64,000 bases of DNA, from the NCBI RefSeq assembly GCF_028283705.1, contig NZ_JAPWKD010000014.1, forward strand, positions 124,001 through 188,000, written 5' to 3'. Below, piece by piece: positions 8,776-18,175 of this stretch. How positions within the stretch are numbered: the first letter of the stretch is position 1; each line of letters opens with the position of its first letter. The DNA comes from Pantoea sp. GTDB taxonomy: Bacteria; Pseudomonadota; Gammaproteobacteria; Enterobacterales; Enterobacteriaceae. Position numbers and translations under genes: made by a program. Under the pieces are notes generated by a model that saw only the letters and a list, made by a program, of their open reading frames with translations, was not told where the DNA came from and did no database searches.

Positions 8776-8991
8776 ATGAAAACTATCAAAGCAATGTCCA
8801 TCGCCGCTGTCGCTGCTCTTTCACTGATGTCATTTGGCAGCTTTGCTCAGAGCATCTCCGTAACCTCTTCAACTCTGGACGGTGCGGAAGCGAAAATCGC
8901 CGCTCAGGCAGCACAGCAGGGCGCGCAGTACAAAATTACCGAAGCGAACACCAATAACCGTGTTCACATGACCGCAGAACTGTACAAATAA
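8776..8991 (+). CDS. DUF1471 (BhsA/McbA/YhcN-like) periplasmic protein, copy 3
   Basis: A 71-residue protein almost identical in layout to copy 1 (MKTIKAMSIAAVAALSLMSF; C-terminus HMTAELYK). The signal peptide ends SFAQ. The leader, with AAGGATTAAGACC before the ATG, parallels that of copy 1, so the two arose by duplication that included the promoter. A strong terminator follows at 9017. Confidence 0.87.
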   Translation: MKTIKAMSIAAVAALSLMSFGSFAQSISVTSSTLDGAEAKIAAQAAQQGAQYKITEANTNNRVHMTAELYK

Positions 8992-9016
8992 CGGATGGTC
9001 GTACAGGGAAGTGCCG

Positions 9017-9045
9017 GAAAAGGTCGCCGCAAGGCGGCCTTTTTC
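9017..9045 (+). terminator. Rho-independent terminator after DUF1471 copy 3
   Basis: Stem AGGTCGCC / GGCGGCCT with a GCAA loop (9021-9040) followed by TTTTTC, 25 bp after the stop codon. It lies just before the convergent end of the Rrf2 gene. Confidence 0.88.
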
Positions 9046-9055
9046 GTATGTTTGA

Positions 9056-9487
9056 CTACAGGTCTTCAGGGCAGTGACATTTGAAACCTACTCTCAGGTC
9101 TTCAAGGCTAATTTCAGAGAAACGATCCAGGAGTAGTTGCTCAGCCTCATCCAGCACATTGCCCAGCGCCTGATTAACCGAAGCTTCAACCGCGCATTCC
9201 GGGTTTTCATCCCCTCCGCCGATGGCAAAAAGATGCTTAGCGCCCACCGCACGATAGATATCAAGCAGGCTGATACCCTTGAGATCACCGGCAATACGCC
9301 AGCCGCCGTGGTGGCCTTTTACCGCAGAGACAAAACCCGCATCGCGTAACCCAGCCAAAGTGCGTCTTACCACTGCGCTGTTCGTTCCAAGCATCATGGC
9401 AATTTGTTCCGAGGTATACACTTTGTCGTGACACGCCATGTGCAGTAAAACGTGCAGTGTCCGGGAAAGCTTGTTGTCCTGACGCAT
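9056..9487 (-). CDS. Rrf2-family transcriptional regulator
   Basis: A 143-residue Rrf2 protein: winged HTH with YTSEQIAMMLGTNSAVVRRT and AGFVSAVKGHHGGWRIAGDL, then the family's ISLLDIYRAVGAKHLF. Cysteines are at NPECAVE and in a C-terminal CHCPEDL, but the three-Cys pattern of IscR/NsrR is not obvious; it resembles the YwnA branch. It is divergent from the membrane-protein gene at 9641, and the gap carries two matching palindromes that are probable binding sites. Confidence 0.88.
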   Translation of the reverse strand: MRQDNKLSRTLHVLLHMACHDKVYTSEQIAMMLGTNSAVVRRTLAGLRDAGFVSAVKGHHGGWRIAGDLKGISLLDIYRAVGAKHLFAIGGGDENPECAVEASVNQALGNVLDEAEQLLLDRFSEISLEDLRVGFKCHCPEDL

Positions 9488-9511
9488 TTCATTTCTTCTC
9501 TCCGATTACAT

Positions 9512-9579
9512 TCATGTATCTTACAATGTTACATGAGATTGACAACGGCAAATATCATGTGATTTTATAAGTTACATGA
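9512..9579. promoter_or_regulatory. Two matching 25-bp palindromic sites (probable Rrf2 operators)
   Basis: Two elements with the same design, TCATGT-N13-ACATGA, occupy 9512-9536 and 9555-9579, with starts 43 bp (about four helical turns) apart, centred between the Rrf2 gene and the divergent 9641 gene. Identical arms and spacing in this position argue for operators bound by the adjacent regulator, which would then repress itself and its neighbour. Confidence 0.65.
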
Positions 9580-9640
9580 AAGGGCCGCAGCGTGATGTTC
9601 GCGGAAAAAATAGAAACCGTTGATGTAAAAGGAACCAGTC

Positions 9641-10018
9641 ATGACTCCCGAGTTATCTTCAAATATCTCAACCTGCCTGATGATTGCCCTGGCATCTGCC
9701 AGTCTGTCGATGACAATTACCCAAACCGAACTTTTTGCACCGTTACGGGCATGGACAGCACGAAAAAATGGCATGCTGGGCCATCTTTTTAGTTGTTTTT
9801 ACTGCATGAGCCACTGGATGGTTGCGGCGGGTATGTTGTTCTATCGGCCCACACTTTTGCATAGTGACATCGGCCTGGTCGACTGGCTGGTGACCGCTTT
9901 TGTCGTGCTGACAGTCGCTACATTTATCAATGGGTTATTGTTTAAAGTTTTTCAGACTGCGGTTCGCACTCATGTGATGAAACATGAAGCACAACAAACA
10001 CTGAACTCACACAAGTAG
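9641..10018 (+). CDS. Small membrane protein (DUF1360-like)
   Basis: A 125-residue protein with three hydrophobic stretches: near 10-30, around SHWMVAAGMLFYRP, and LVDWLVTAFVVLTVATFING. A CFYCMSHW motif near residue 53 resembles the FxCxxC-type motif of small DUF1360-like membrane proteins. AAGGAACC lies before the ATG. It is divergent from the Rrf2 regulator, whose probable operators overlap its promoter, so it is likely the regulated target. Function unknown. Confidence 0.7.
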   Translation: MTPELSSNISTCLMIALASASLSMTITQTELFAPLRAWTARKNGMLGHLFSCFYCMSHWMVAAGMLFYRPTLLHSDIGLVDWLVTAFVVLTVATFINGLLFKVFQTAVRTHVMKHEAQQTLNSHK

Positions 10019-10158
10019 AGGTATCATTTCGTTCTTCCGGCAGCTCCTTTTGCGATCTCAAACTGCATTATTCGAGCAACAAACAAAGCATCTTTTCTTG
10101 ACAGCCAGACCACGCGCAGCTAAAAAGGAAGTGATCATTTCCTAAATGTGGATTAGCG

Positions 10159-10776
10159 ATGAAATCACTTTCCCATGCAGATACTGCTCAACCCTCCCGG
10201 GGGCGGCCACGGGTTTTTGACGAAGAGAAATTTCTTGACGGGGCTATTACGCTCTTTCGCAGCCGGGGATTTAGCGGCGTCAGTATCACTGACATTACCG
10301 CAGCCACGGGCCTCACGACGGGTAGCATTTACAAAGCCTATCAGGATAAAGAAGGTGTCTTCGCCAGGGCTTTGGAACGCTATGTGTCACTTCGTGAAGA
10401 GAGCCTGAAATTACGGCTTGAAAAGGCTGCTAACGGCAAAGCCAAAATTGCGGAACTGCTGCGAGATTATGCTGAGCTTAGCCAGGGAAGAGACGGCAAA
10501 CTGGGTTGTATGGTGGTTGCCGGTGTCACTCATATCGACCAGCTTGGCGCCGTTGCCGGTAATTTAGAAGGTCAACTTGCCAGGCGCAAGGCTGCCCTTG
10601 AGGCCCTGATTGAACTGGGTAAACAGGATGGTTCCGTCGCTATGACAACTAACGTGCATGCTGCTGCTGAAGTGATCCTGGCGTTACTGCAAGGGATGCG
10701 TGTGATTGGCAAGGCCTCGACTTTGACCAATGATGGCGACGGCTTCGTGGCTCAGGCACTAAAGCTACTGGAGTAA
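10159..10776 (+). CDS. TetR/AcrR-family regulator
   Basis: A 205-residue TetR protein. The HTH (residues about 20-65) has the usual GRPRVFDEEKFLDGAITLF, FSGVSITDITAATGLTTGS and IYKAYQDKEGVFARAL. The C-terminal half has the GCMVVAGVTH segment seen in TetR_C domains of this type. An alpha/beta hydrolase follows 95 bp downstream in the same direction and may be its target. The ligand is unknown. Confidence 0.9.
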   Translation: MKSLSHADTAQPSRGRPRVFDEEKFLDGAITLFRSRGFSGVSITDITAATGLTTGSIYKAYQDKEGVFARALERYVSLREESLKLRLEKAANGKAKIAELLRDYAELSQGRDGKLGCMVVAGVTHIDQLGAVAGNLEGQLARRKAALEALIELGKQDGSVAMTTNVHAAAEVILALLQGMRVIGKASTLTNDGDGFVAQALKLLE

Positions 10777-10871
10777 GTCCTGTTGATGTTCGTCATTGTT
10801 GCCATCCTTGCCGGAGCGATGTTGCCGCTCTGCTGCTGGCTGGCAGTGTGCTTTTACTGTAGGAGTCCGTT

Positions 10872-11768
10872 ATGTCTGGTTTCATACCCCCTGATGCGCC
10901 CGATGGTTTTAGCCATCATTTTATCCGTGTAGAGGGTCTGCGTTTTCATTATGTTTCTGGTGGACGCCAGGATGGGATTCCGCTGGTATTACTGGCGGGG
11001 TTCCCCGAGAGCTGGTTTGCCTGGCGTCATGTGATGCCATATCTGGCAGACAAATATCGGATTGTGGCTGTCGATTTACCAGGACAAGGTGACACAGACA
11101 AACCCCTTTCCGGTTACGACACCAGAACGGTAGCCACGCGGCTGCATCGCTTCGTCTCTGCGTTAAACTTAGGCTCTTACTTCCTGGCCGCACATGATGT
11201 AGGTGCTTGGGTCGCCTTTCCCTACGCGATGATGTTCGGCGAGGAAATACGGGCTCTCACCTTGATGGATGCGGGTATTCCAGGGGTATCGTTACCGGAC
11301 AAACTGCCGTCGTCTTCCGACAAATCATGGAAGACCTGGCACTTTTCCTTCCATGCTGTAGCAGACCTTCCGGAAGCGTTGCTCGCAGGACGTGAGCGTA
11401 TTTATCTGGAATGGTTTTTTCGCGAAAAAACGGCCAATCCTGGTTGTTATGGCGAAGCCGAAATTACGGAGTATGAACGTTTGCTCAAAGCACCGGGTGG
11501 ATTGCGCGCTGGACTTGAGTTTTACCGGGCGCTCTCTTTATCAGCGACACAGAACGCTGAACTTGCCAGAGAGCGACGCCTGACGATGCCGGTGCTGGGG
11601 CTGTCAGCTGACCAGGGGGCCATTCCTGATGTGGCTGCAACTCTGAGAGCATTTGGGGATGATATTCATAGTCAGCAGATTGTGGATTGTGGTCATTTTC
11701 AGCCAGAGGAGCAACCCGAAGCCGTTGCCAGCGCCCTGAAACGTTTTTTTGACCAATACAGGAATTGA
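10872..11768 (+). CDS. Alpha/beta hydrolase (epoxide hydrolase / haloalkane dehalogenase-like)
   Basis: A 298-residue alpha/beta hydrolase. LVLLAGFPESWFAWRHVMPY is the oxyanion-side motif. The nucleophile elbow appears as AHDVGAWVA, so the nucleophile is Asp, as in epoxide hydrolases and haloalkane dehalogenases rather than in serine esterases. The final His is in CGHFQPEEQPE. GTAGGAGTCCGTT precedes the ATG. It lies downstream of a TetR gene. Substrate unknown. Confidence 0.88.
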   Translation: MSGFIPPDAPDGFSHHFIRVEGLRFHYVSGGRQDGIPLVLLAGFPESWFAWRHVMPYLADKYRIVAVDLPGQGDTDKPLSGYDTRTVATRLHRFVSALNLGSYFLAAHDVGAWVAFPYAMMFGEEIRALTLMDAGIPGVSLPDKLPSSSDKSWKTWHFSFHAVADLPEALLAGRERIYLEWFFREKTANPGCYGEAEITEYERLLKAPGGLRAGLEFYRALSLSATQNAELARERRLTMPVLGLSADQGAIPDVAATLRAFGDDIHSQQIVDCGHFQPEEQPEAVASALKRFFDQYRN

Positions 11769-12098
11769 ATCGCTACGGATGAGCCAGAAGCCTCGCTGCT
11801 ATTTTGGCTCAGCATTGGGGAAGTTGGCCTGTTCCAGAAATGCAAAGGAATGACAGGAAGAATGATGCAAACCACGTAGTCATGCGACTTTTCAGCAACA
11901 AATGCTTCTGCTCTCCCAGACTGAACGAAACTAGCGTGCGATTTTTACCATCACGTATCTTTTTTTACCGGAATGTTCGCAGATGCACGTTTCCTGTCAT
12001 CTTATTCTTTCTCCCTGCCCGCCTAAAAAATAATTAATCCAATAAATATAAATAACTTACAACGTAACAATACCATTTTTTATATGCTAATTAAAAAC
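11769..12098. other. Non-coding region upstream of anfH
   Basis: No convincing gene. The first half is nondescript; from about 12010 it becomes strongly A+T-rich towards the anfH promoter. Small dyads: AGTC-N4-GACT at 11878-11889 and TAC-N6-GTA at 11946-11957, the latter about 173 bp before the predicted transcription start and so at enhancer distance. No TGT-N10-ACA NifA site was found here. An AnfA enhancer is expected but I cannot prove which dyad it is. Confidence 0.5.
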
Positions 12099-12114
12099 TG
12101 GTCCCTGCTTTGCA
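12099..12114 (+). promoter_or_regulatory. Sigma-54 (-24/-12) promoter of anfHDGK
   Basis: TGGTCCCTGCTTTGCA matches the RpoN consensus TGGCACR-N4-TTGCW at all GG/GC positions with exact 10-bp spacing and a perfect TTGCA -12 box; the -24 box has two or three substitutions. Start of transcription is predicted near 12125, leaving a leader of about 50 nt. It fits the known need of alternative nitrogenase operons for sigma-54 and an enhancer-binding protein. Confidence 0.8.
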
Positions 12115-12151
12115 TTTTCCTCTTGTACATGACTATACGGGCTTTTCTTAA

Positions 12152-13003
<852 letters not shown>

Positions 13004-13017
13004 TGCCCGCTCACTAA

Positions 13018-14975
<1,958 letters not shown>

Positions 14976-14988
14976 AGGGGGGTTGACT

Positions 14989-16377
14989 ATGTCTTGTGAA
15001 TTGAAAGCGAAAGACCGCACTGGGGTGATCAACCCCATCTTTACCTGCCAGCCTGCGGGTGCGCAGTACGTCAGTATCGGCATCAAAGATTGTATTGGTA
15101 TCGTCCATGGCGGTCAGGGCTGCGTGATGTTTGTCCGCCTGCTCATTTCTCAGCATCTGAAAGAGAGTTTTGAAATTGCGTCGTCGTCGGTACATGAAGA
15201 CGGGGCGGTGTTTGGTGCATTGGATCGCGTAGAACAGGCGGTCGATGTGCTGCTGATGCGCTATCCCCACGTTAAGGTTATCCCGATCATTACCACCTGC
15301 TCGACTGAGGTCATCGGTGATGACGTTGACGGCGTAGTCCGCAAACTCAACGAAGGATTGTTGCAGGAGAAGTATGCCGGGCGCGAAGTACACCTGATCC
15401 CGATCCACACCCCGAGTTTTGTCGGCAGTATGATCAGTGGCTACGATGTGGCGGTGCGCGATATCGTCAAATATTTTGCGCGTAAAGGGGAGCCCAACGG
15501 CAAAATTAATCTGATCACCGGCTGGGTGAATCCTGGCGATGTGACGGCGCTGAAGCACCTGTTGCAGGCCATGGATATTGATGCCACGGTGTTATTTGAA
15601 ATCGAAGATTTCGACTCACCGCTGATGCCGTCCGGCAATACGGTGTCGCACGGTAACACCACCATTGCTGATCTGGTCGATACCGCCAACGCCAGCGCGA
15701 CCCTTGCCCTTAATCGTTATGAAGGGGCGAAAGCGGCGCGCTATCTGGAAGAATCCTTCCAGGTCCCGGCGATGGTCGGCCCCACGCCTATTGGCATCCG
15801 CAATACCGATACCTTCCTGCATAACCTGAAAAAGTTAACCGGTAAGCCGATCCCACCGTCGCTGGTGCGTGAGCGTGGTATTGCGGTTGATGCGCTGACC
15901 GACCTGGTCCATATGTTCCTTGCCGATAAAAAGGTCGCAATTTATGGCAACCCGGATCTGGTGGTGGGGCTGGCGGAGTTTTGTCTCGATCTGGAAATGA
16001 AACCGGTATTGCTGCTGCTGGGTGACGATAACGCCACCTATAAAAGTGATCCACGTATTCAGGCGTTGCAACAACAGGTGGATTACAGGATGGAAATCAT
16101 CACTAACGCTGACCTGTGGGAGATGGAAAAGCGTATTACTGACGGCGAGCTGGAGCTGGATTTGATCCTCGGTCATTCCAAAGGGCGCTTTACCGCGATT
16201 GATAACCAAATTCCGATGGTGCGTGTTGGTTTCCCCACTTATGACCGTGCCGGGCATTACCGGCACCCGGTGGTGGGCTATGCCGGGGCGATTTGGCTGG
16301 CGGAGCAGATGGCAAACACCCTGTTTACCGATATGGAATACAAGAAAAACAAAGAGTGGATCCTGAATGTCTGGTAA
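14989..16377 (+). CDS. anfK: Fe-only nitrogenase beta subunit
   Basis: A 462-residue beta subunit, the usual AnfK length (shorter than NifK, lacking its N-terminal extension). P-cluster ligands are Cys20 (PIFTCQPAG), Cys45 (HGGQGCVMFVR) and Cys104 (ITTCSTEVIGDD). The start is the ATG at 14989 (MSCELKAKD) behind AAAGGGGGG, not the TTG at 14983. The end KNKEWILNVW is well conserved in the family. It follows anfG by 13 bp. Confidence 0.97.
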   Translation: MSCELKAKDRTGVINPIFTCQPAGAQYVSIGIKDCIGIVHGGQGCVMFVRLLISQHLKESFEIASSSVHEDGAVFGALDRVEQAVDVLLMRYPHVKVIPIITTCSTEVIGDDVDGVVRKLNEGLLQEKYAGREVHLIPIHTPSFVGSMISGYDVAVRDIVKYFARKGEPNGKINLITGWVNPGDVTALKHLLQAMDIDATVLFEIEDFDSPLMPSGNTVSHGNTTIADLVDTANASATLALNRYEGAKAARYLEESFQVPAMVGPTPIGIRNTDTFLHNLKKLTGKPIPPSLVRERGIAVDALTDLVHMFLADKKVAIYGNPDLVVGLAEFCLDLEMKPVLLLLGDDNATYKSDPRIQALQQQVDYRMEIITNADLWEMEKRITDGELELDLILGHSKGRFTAIDNQIPMVRVGFPTYDRAGHYRHPVVGYAGAIWLAEQMANTLFTDMEYKKNKEWILNVW

Positions 16378-16413
16378 CCCGCTACCCCCGGCTTCTAATC
16401 ACAGGATAACGCT

Positions 16414-16836
16414 ATGACTCAGTTATTGTTCGAAAGTGATGAACAACGCTTTACCCGTTGTTACGAACATGCGTTTGGCTACCATCGTCGCGCCCGGTTG
16501 TTGGTGCAGCAGTCCCGTTCACCCAGTCTGGTGTTTAACGTTGCTGCCATTGCGGTGGAGTGCTACCTGATTGCGCTTTGTTCGTTGCATGGTGAAATGC
16601 CGTTCAACCATAACTACCGCAGCCTGCTTGCCAGCGCAGAGGAAAAAAGTACCTTTAGCGAGACGCTGCGCAGCAACATTCTGGCACTGGATACGATTTT
16701 TGGTATCTGCTCGGTGGATGACTACCACCATGGAACGCCAGATGAAGATGACAAACTCCGCATTCTGGCGGTGTGTGATGAGCTGGATGCGCTGATTAAT
16801 CGCGAACGGCACGATGCCACCTGGAGGACGCAGTGA
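16414..16836 (+). CDS. HEPN-like helical protein of the anf operon
   Basis: A 140-residue, mostly helical protein. EHAFGYHRRARLLVQQSR, then SLVFNVAAIAVECYLIALC and a PFNHNYRSLLASAEE stretch follow the order seen in HEPN-type four-helix proteins (basic helix, A-I-A-x-E-x-Y/L-x-A helix, then H-x-L-x-L). It starts 36 bp after anfK and its stop overlaps the next start (TGATG), so it is in the operon. It may correspond to the small downstream anf genes of other diazotrophs (AnfR/Anf2), but I cannot confirm that. Not required structurally; possibly maturation or protection. Confidence 0.8.
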   Translation: MTQLLFESDEQRFTRCYEHAFGYHRRARLLVQQSRSPSLVFNVAAIAVECYLIALCSLHGEMPFNHNYRSLLASAEEKSTFSETLRSNILALDTIFGICSVDDYHHGTPDEDDKLRILAVCDELDALINRERHDATWRTQ

Positions 16837-17330
16837 TGAGCAGCACACCATTAGCCCATCCGCACGGTGCAATGCGACGCGAAGAGCGGGAGATTACCGA
16901 TCCAGCGCAGATAGACGCGGTTTTGCAGGAGGGGCGCGTGATGTATATCGCCCTGGCCTGCGAGGATATGCCGTTTTTGCTACCGGTGTTTTATGTCTGG
17001 GATGGCACAGCACTATGGTTTCACTCGGCACGTAGCGGCAGCAAGATCGACATGATGAAACGTAACGCCAATATCTGTTTTGCCGTCTCCAGCTATGGCG
17101 GAATCATCGAGGATCTACTGGCATGTAATTTTGAGGCGCGGCATCGCACAGTGATTGGTCTGGGTAAAACCCATTTTGTCGATGATGACAGCGAAAAAGT
17201 GACCATGCTGCACCGGTTGATGGCGCGTTTTAGCGATAAAACCTTCACCTTCCCAGCCGCTAACCTGACAGCGACGCAGGTCATCCGCATCGATATTACT
17301 TCGCTGAAAGGTAAACAACACGGCTATTGA
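16836..17330 (+). CDS. PNPOx-fold flavin/heme protein (NimA/Anf3-like) of the anf operon
   Basis: A 164-residue split-barrel protein of the pyridoxamine-5'-phosphate-oxidase-like superfamily: MRREEREITDPAQIDAVLQE, then MYIALACEDMPFLLPVFYVW and LWFHSARSGSKIDMMKRNAN, the NimA-like signature. The start is the ATG at 16836 behind CTGGAGGACGC. In Azotobacter vinelandii the anf-linked Anf3 is a PNPOx-superfamily heme/FAD oxidase thought to protect the Fe-only enzyme from O2; this gene has the same fold and neighbourhood and is a candidate counterpart. The heme-binding residue cannot be assigned by eye. Confidence 0.8.
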   Translation: MSSTPLAHPHGAMRREEREITDPAQIDAVLQEGRVMYIALACEDMPFLLPVFYVWDGTALWFHSARSGSKIDMMKRNANICFAVSSYGGIIEDLLACNFEARHRTVIGLGKTHFVDDDSEKVTMLHRLMARFSDKTFTFPAANLTATQVIRIDITSLKGKQHGY

Positions 17331-17344
17331 ATCCGGGGGAGACC

Positions 17345-17953
17345 ATGAAAATTGCCGTTTTTCTCAATGAGCAGGGTGTTATCGCAGCGCTAACCGAACC
17401 CGGTACGGTGATGCTGTACACCCGCGAAAACCAGCACTGGCGTATCTGTCGAGAGATGCCATTTACCCTTGCCGGGACGACATCGCTGGCGGAGATCCGC
17501 CAGCACACGCTGGCAATGCTGGCGCTGATGCCGGAGTGCCGCCATTTTATTGCCCGGGAGATCCATGGCGCGCTACTCGCCTGGTTTGATGGCTCGGGAC
17601 TTACCATGTGGCAATCTGCGGGTACGCCCGAGGTCGCGCTAAACCTCATCGCGCAGCAGCAGCCAGCGCCCCCTGAGCCGGTAGCGCAGTTGCCTCAGGC
17701 GTTTGTACATGCGGGACCCAATCCGGGAGAATTTCATGTCGATCTGATTGCTGCCTTGCGCTGTGGCGGCAGTCATACCTCAAAGCAATTGCTGGTGCCG
17801 CTGATGCAACAGGAAAGTTTCACGCGCCTGGAAATTCGCTGCGACCATGTGCCGAAGTGGTTCGACCGTCTCGCTGAGTACCAGCTGTTTGTGGTCAGCG
17901 ACTGTGCACCTGATGGAAATTTGCAGGTGGTGGTCAGCAAAAAGGTTCCCTGA
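17345..17953 (+). CDS. anfO: Fe-only nitrogenase accessory protein AnfO
   Basis: A 202-residue protein whose start (MKIAVFLNEQGVIAALTEPG, then LYTRENQHWRICREMPF) and central ECRHFIAREIHGALLAWFDG match the AnfO_nitrog family found only beside anfHDGK. In other diazotrophs AnfO is needed for good growth on the Fe-only enzyme; its molecular task is unknown. The proline-rich linker around residue 110 splits it into two halves. The ATG at 17345 behind GGGGGAGACC is preferred to the TTG at 17327. It is the last gene of the operon; the C-terminal half is less conserved. Confidence 0.8.
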   Translation: MKIAVFLNEQGVIAALTEPGTVMLYTRENQHWRICREMPFTLAGTTSLAEIRQHTLAMLALMPECRHFIAREIHGALLAWFDGSGLTMWQSAGTPEVALNLIAQQQPAPPEPVAQLPQAFVHAGPNPGEFHVDLIAALRCGGSHTSKQLLVPLMQQESFTRLEIRCDHVPKWFDRLAEYQLFVVSDCAPDGNLQVVVSKKVP

Positions 17954-17973
17954 GGTACGAAATACGACATCAC

Positions 17974-17989
17974 TGTTCCAAGAGGAACA
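17974..17989 (+). promoter_or_regulatory. NifA-type upstream activator sequence before anfA
   Basis: TGT-N10-ACA, in full TGTTCCAAGAGGAACA, has perfect 6-bp arms. It is centred about 117 bp before the predicted anfA start site, the normal distance for a NifA enhancer. It lies 20 bp after the anfO stop, so an intrinsic terminator was considered, but no T run follows. Confidence 0.7.
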
Positions 17990-18034
17990 ACGTTTGCGCT
18001 TAGGTGGAACGCATTATTATTTTTTATGTTTATT

Positions 18035-18047
18035 TATCAAACCGTTA
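18035..18047 (+). promoter_or_regulatory. IHF-binding site between the UAS and the anfA promoter
   Basis: TATCAAACCGTTA matches the IHF consensus WATCAA-N4-TTR at every defined position and has a T-rich stretch just upstream. Its place between an enhancer and a -24/-12 box is where IHF bends DNA in nif promoters. Confidence 0.72.
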
Positions 18048-18071
18048 TGTATCGCGTTTTTTTATCTGACA

Positions 18072-18087
18072 TGGCGCTGATTTTGCA
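18072..18087 (+). promoter_or_regulatory. Sigma-54 (-24/-12) promoter of anfA
   Basis: TGGCGCTGATTTTGCA fits TGGCACR-N4-TTGCW with two mismatches, correct GG-N10-GC spacing and a perfect TTGCA. Predicted start near 18099, about 77 nt before the chosen anfA start codon. Confidence 0.78.
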
Positions 18088-18175
18088 CCATCAGGCAAAT
18101 GCGGTGATGCCGTAACCGCCTACCTTGCCGCTGTTCGCCCTTGTGCCTGATGTCAGATTTACCGGGAGAAACGTG

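Noticed and set aside
10786-10932. Hydrophobic 48-codon frame before the alpha/beta hydrolase (begins MFVIVAILAGAM)
   Set aside because: No clear ribosome-binding site, it runs into the hydrolase start region, and it resembles no family.
11804-12037. 78-codon frame upstream of anfH
   Set aside because: Low-complexity residues, unrelated to any family, and it overlaps the expected enhancer region.
12125-12140. TGT-N10-ACG near the anfH transcription start as NifA site
   Set aside because: One mismatch and located downstream of the -12 box, wrong for an enhancer.
17974-17989. GTTCC-AAGA-GGAAC as terminator of the anf operon
   Set aside because: No T tract follows, and the TGT-N10-ACA form with IHF and sigma-54 sites downstream fits an enhancer better. 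It may still slow transcription.
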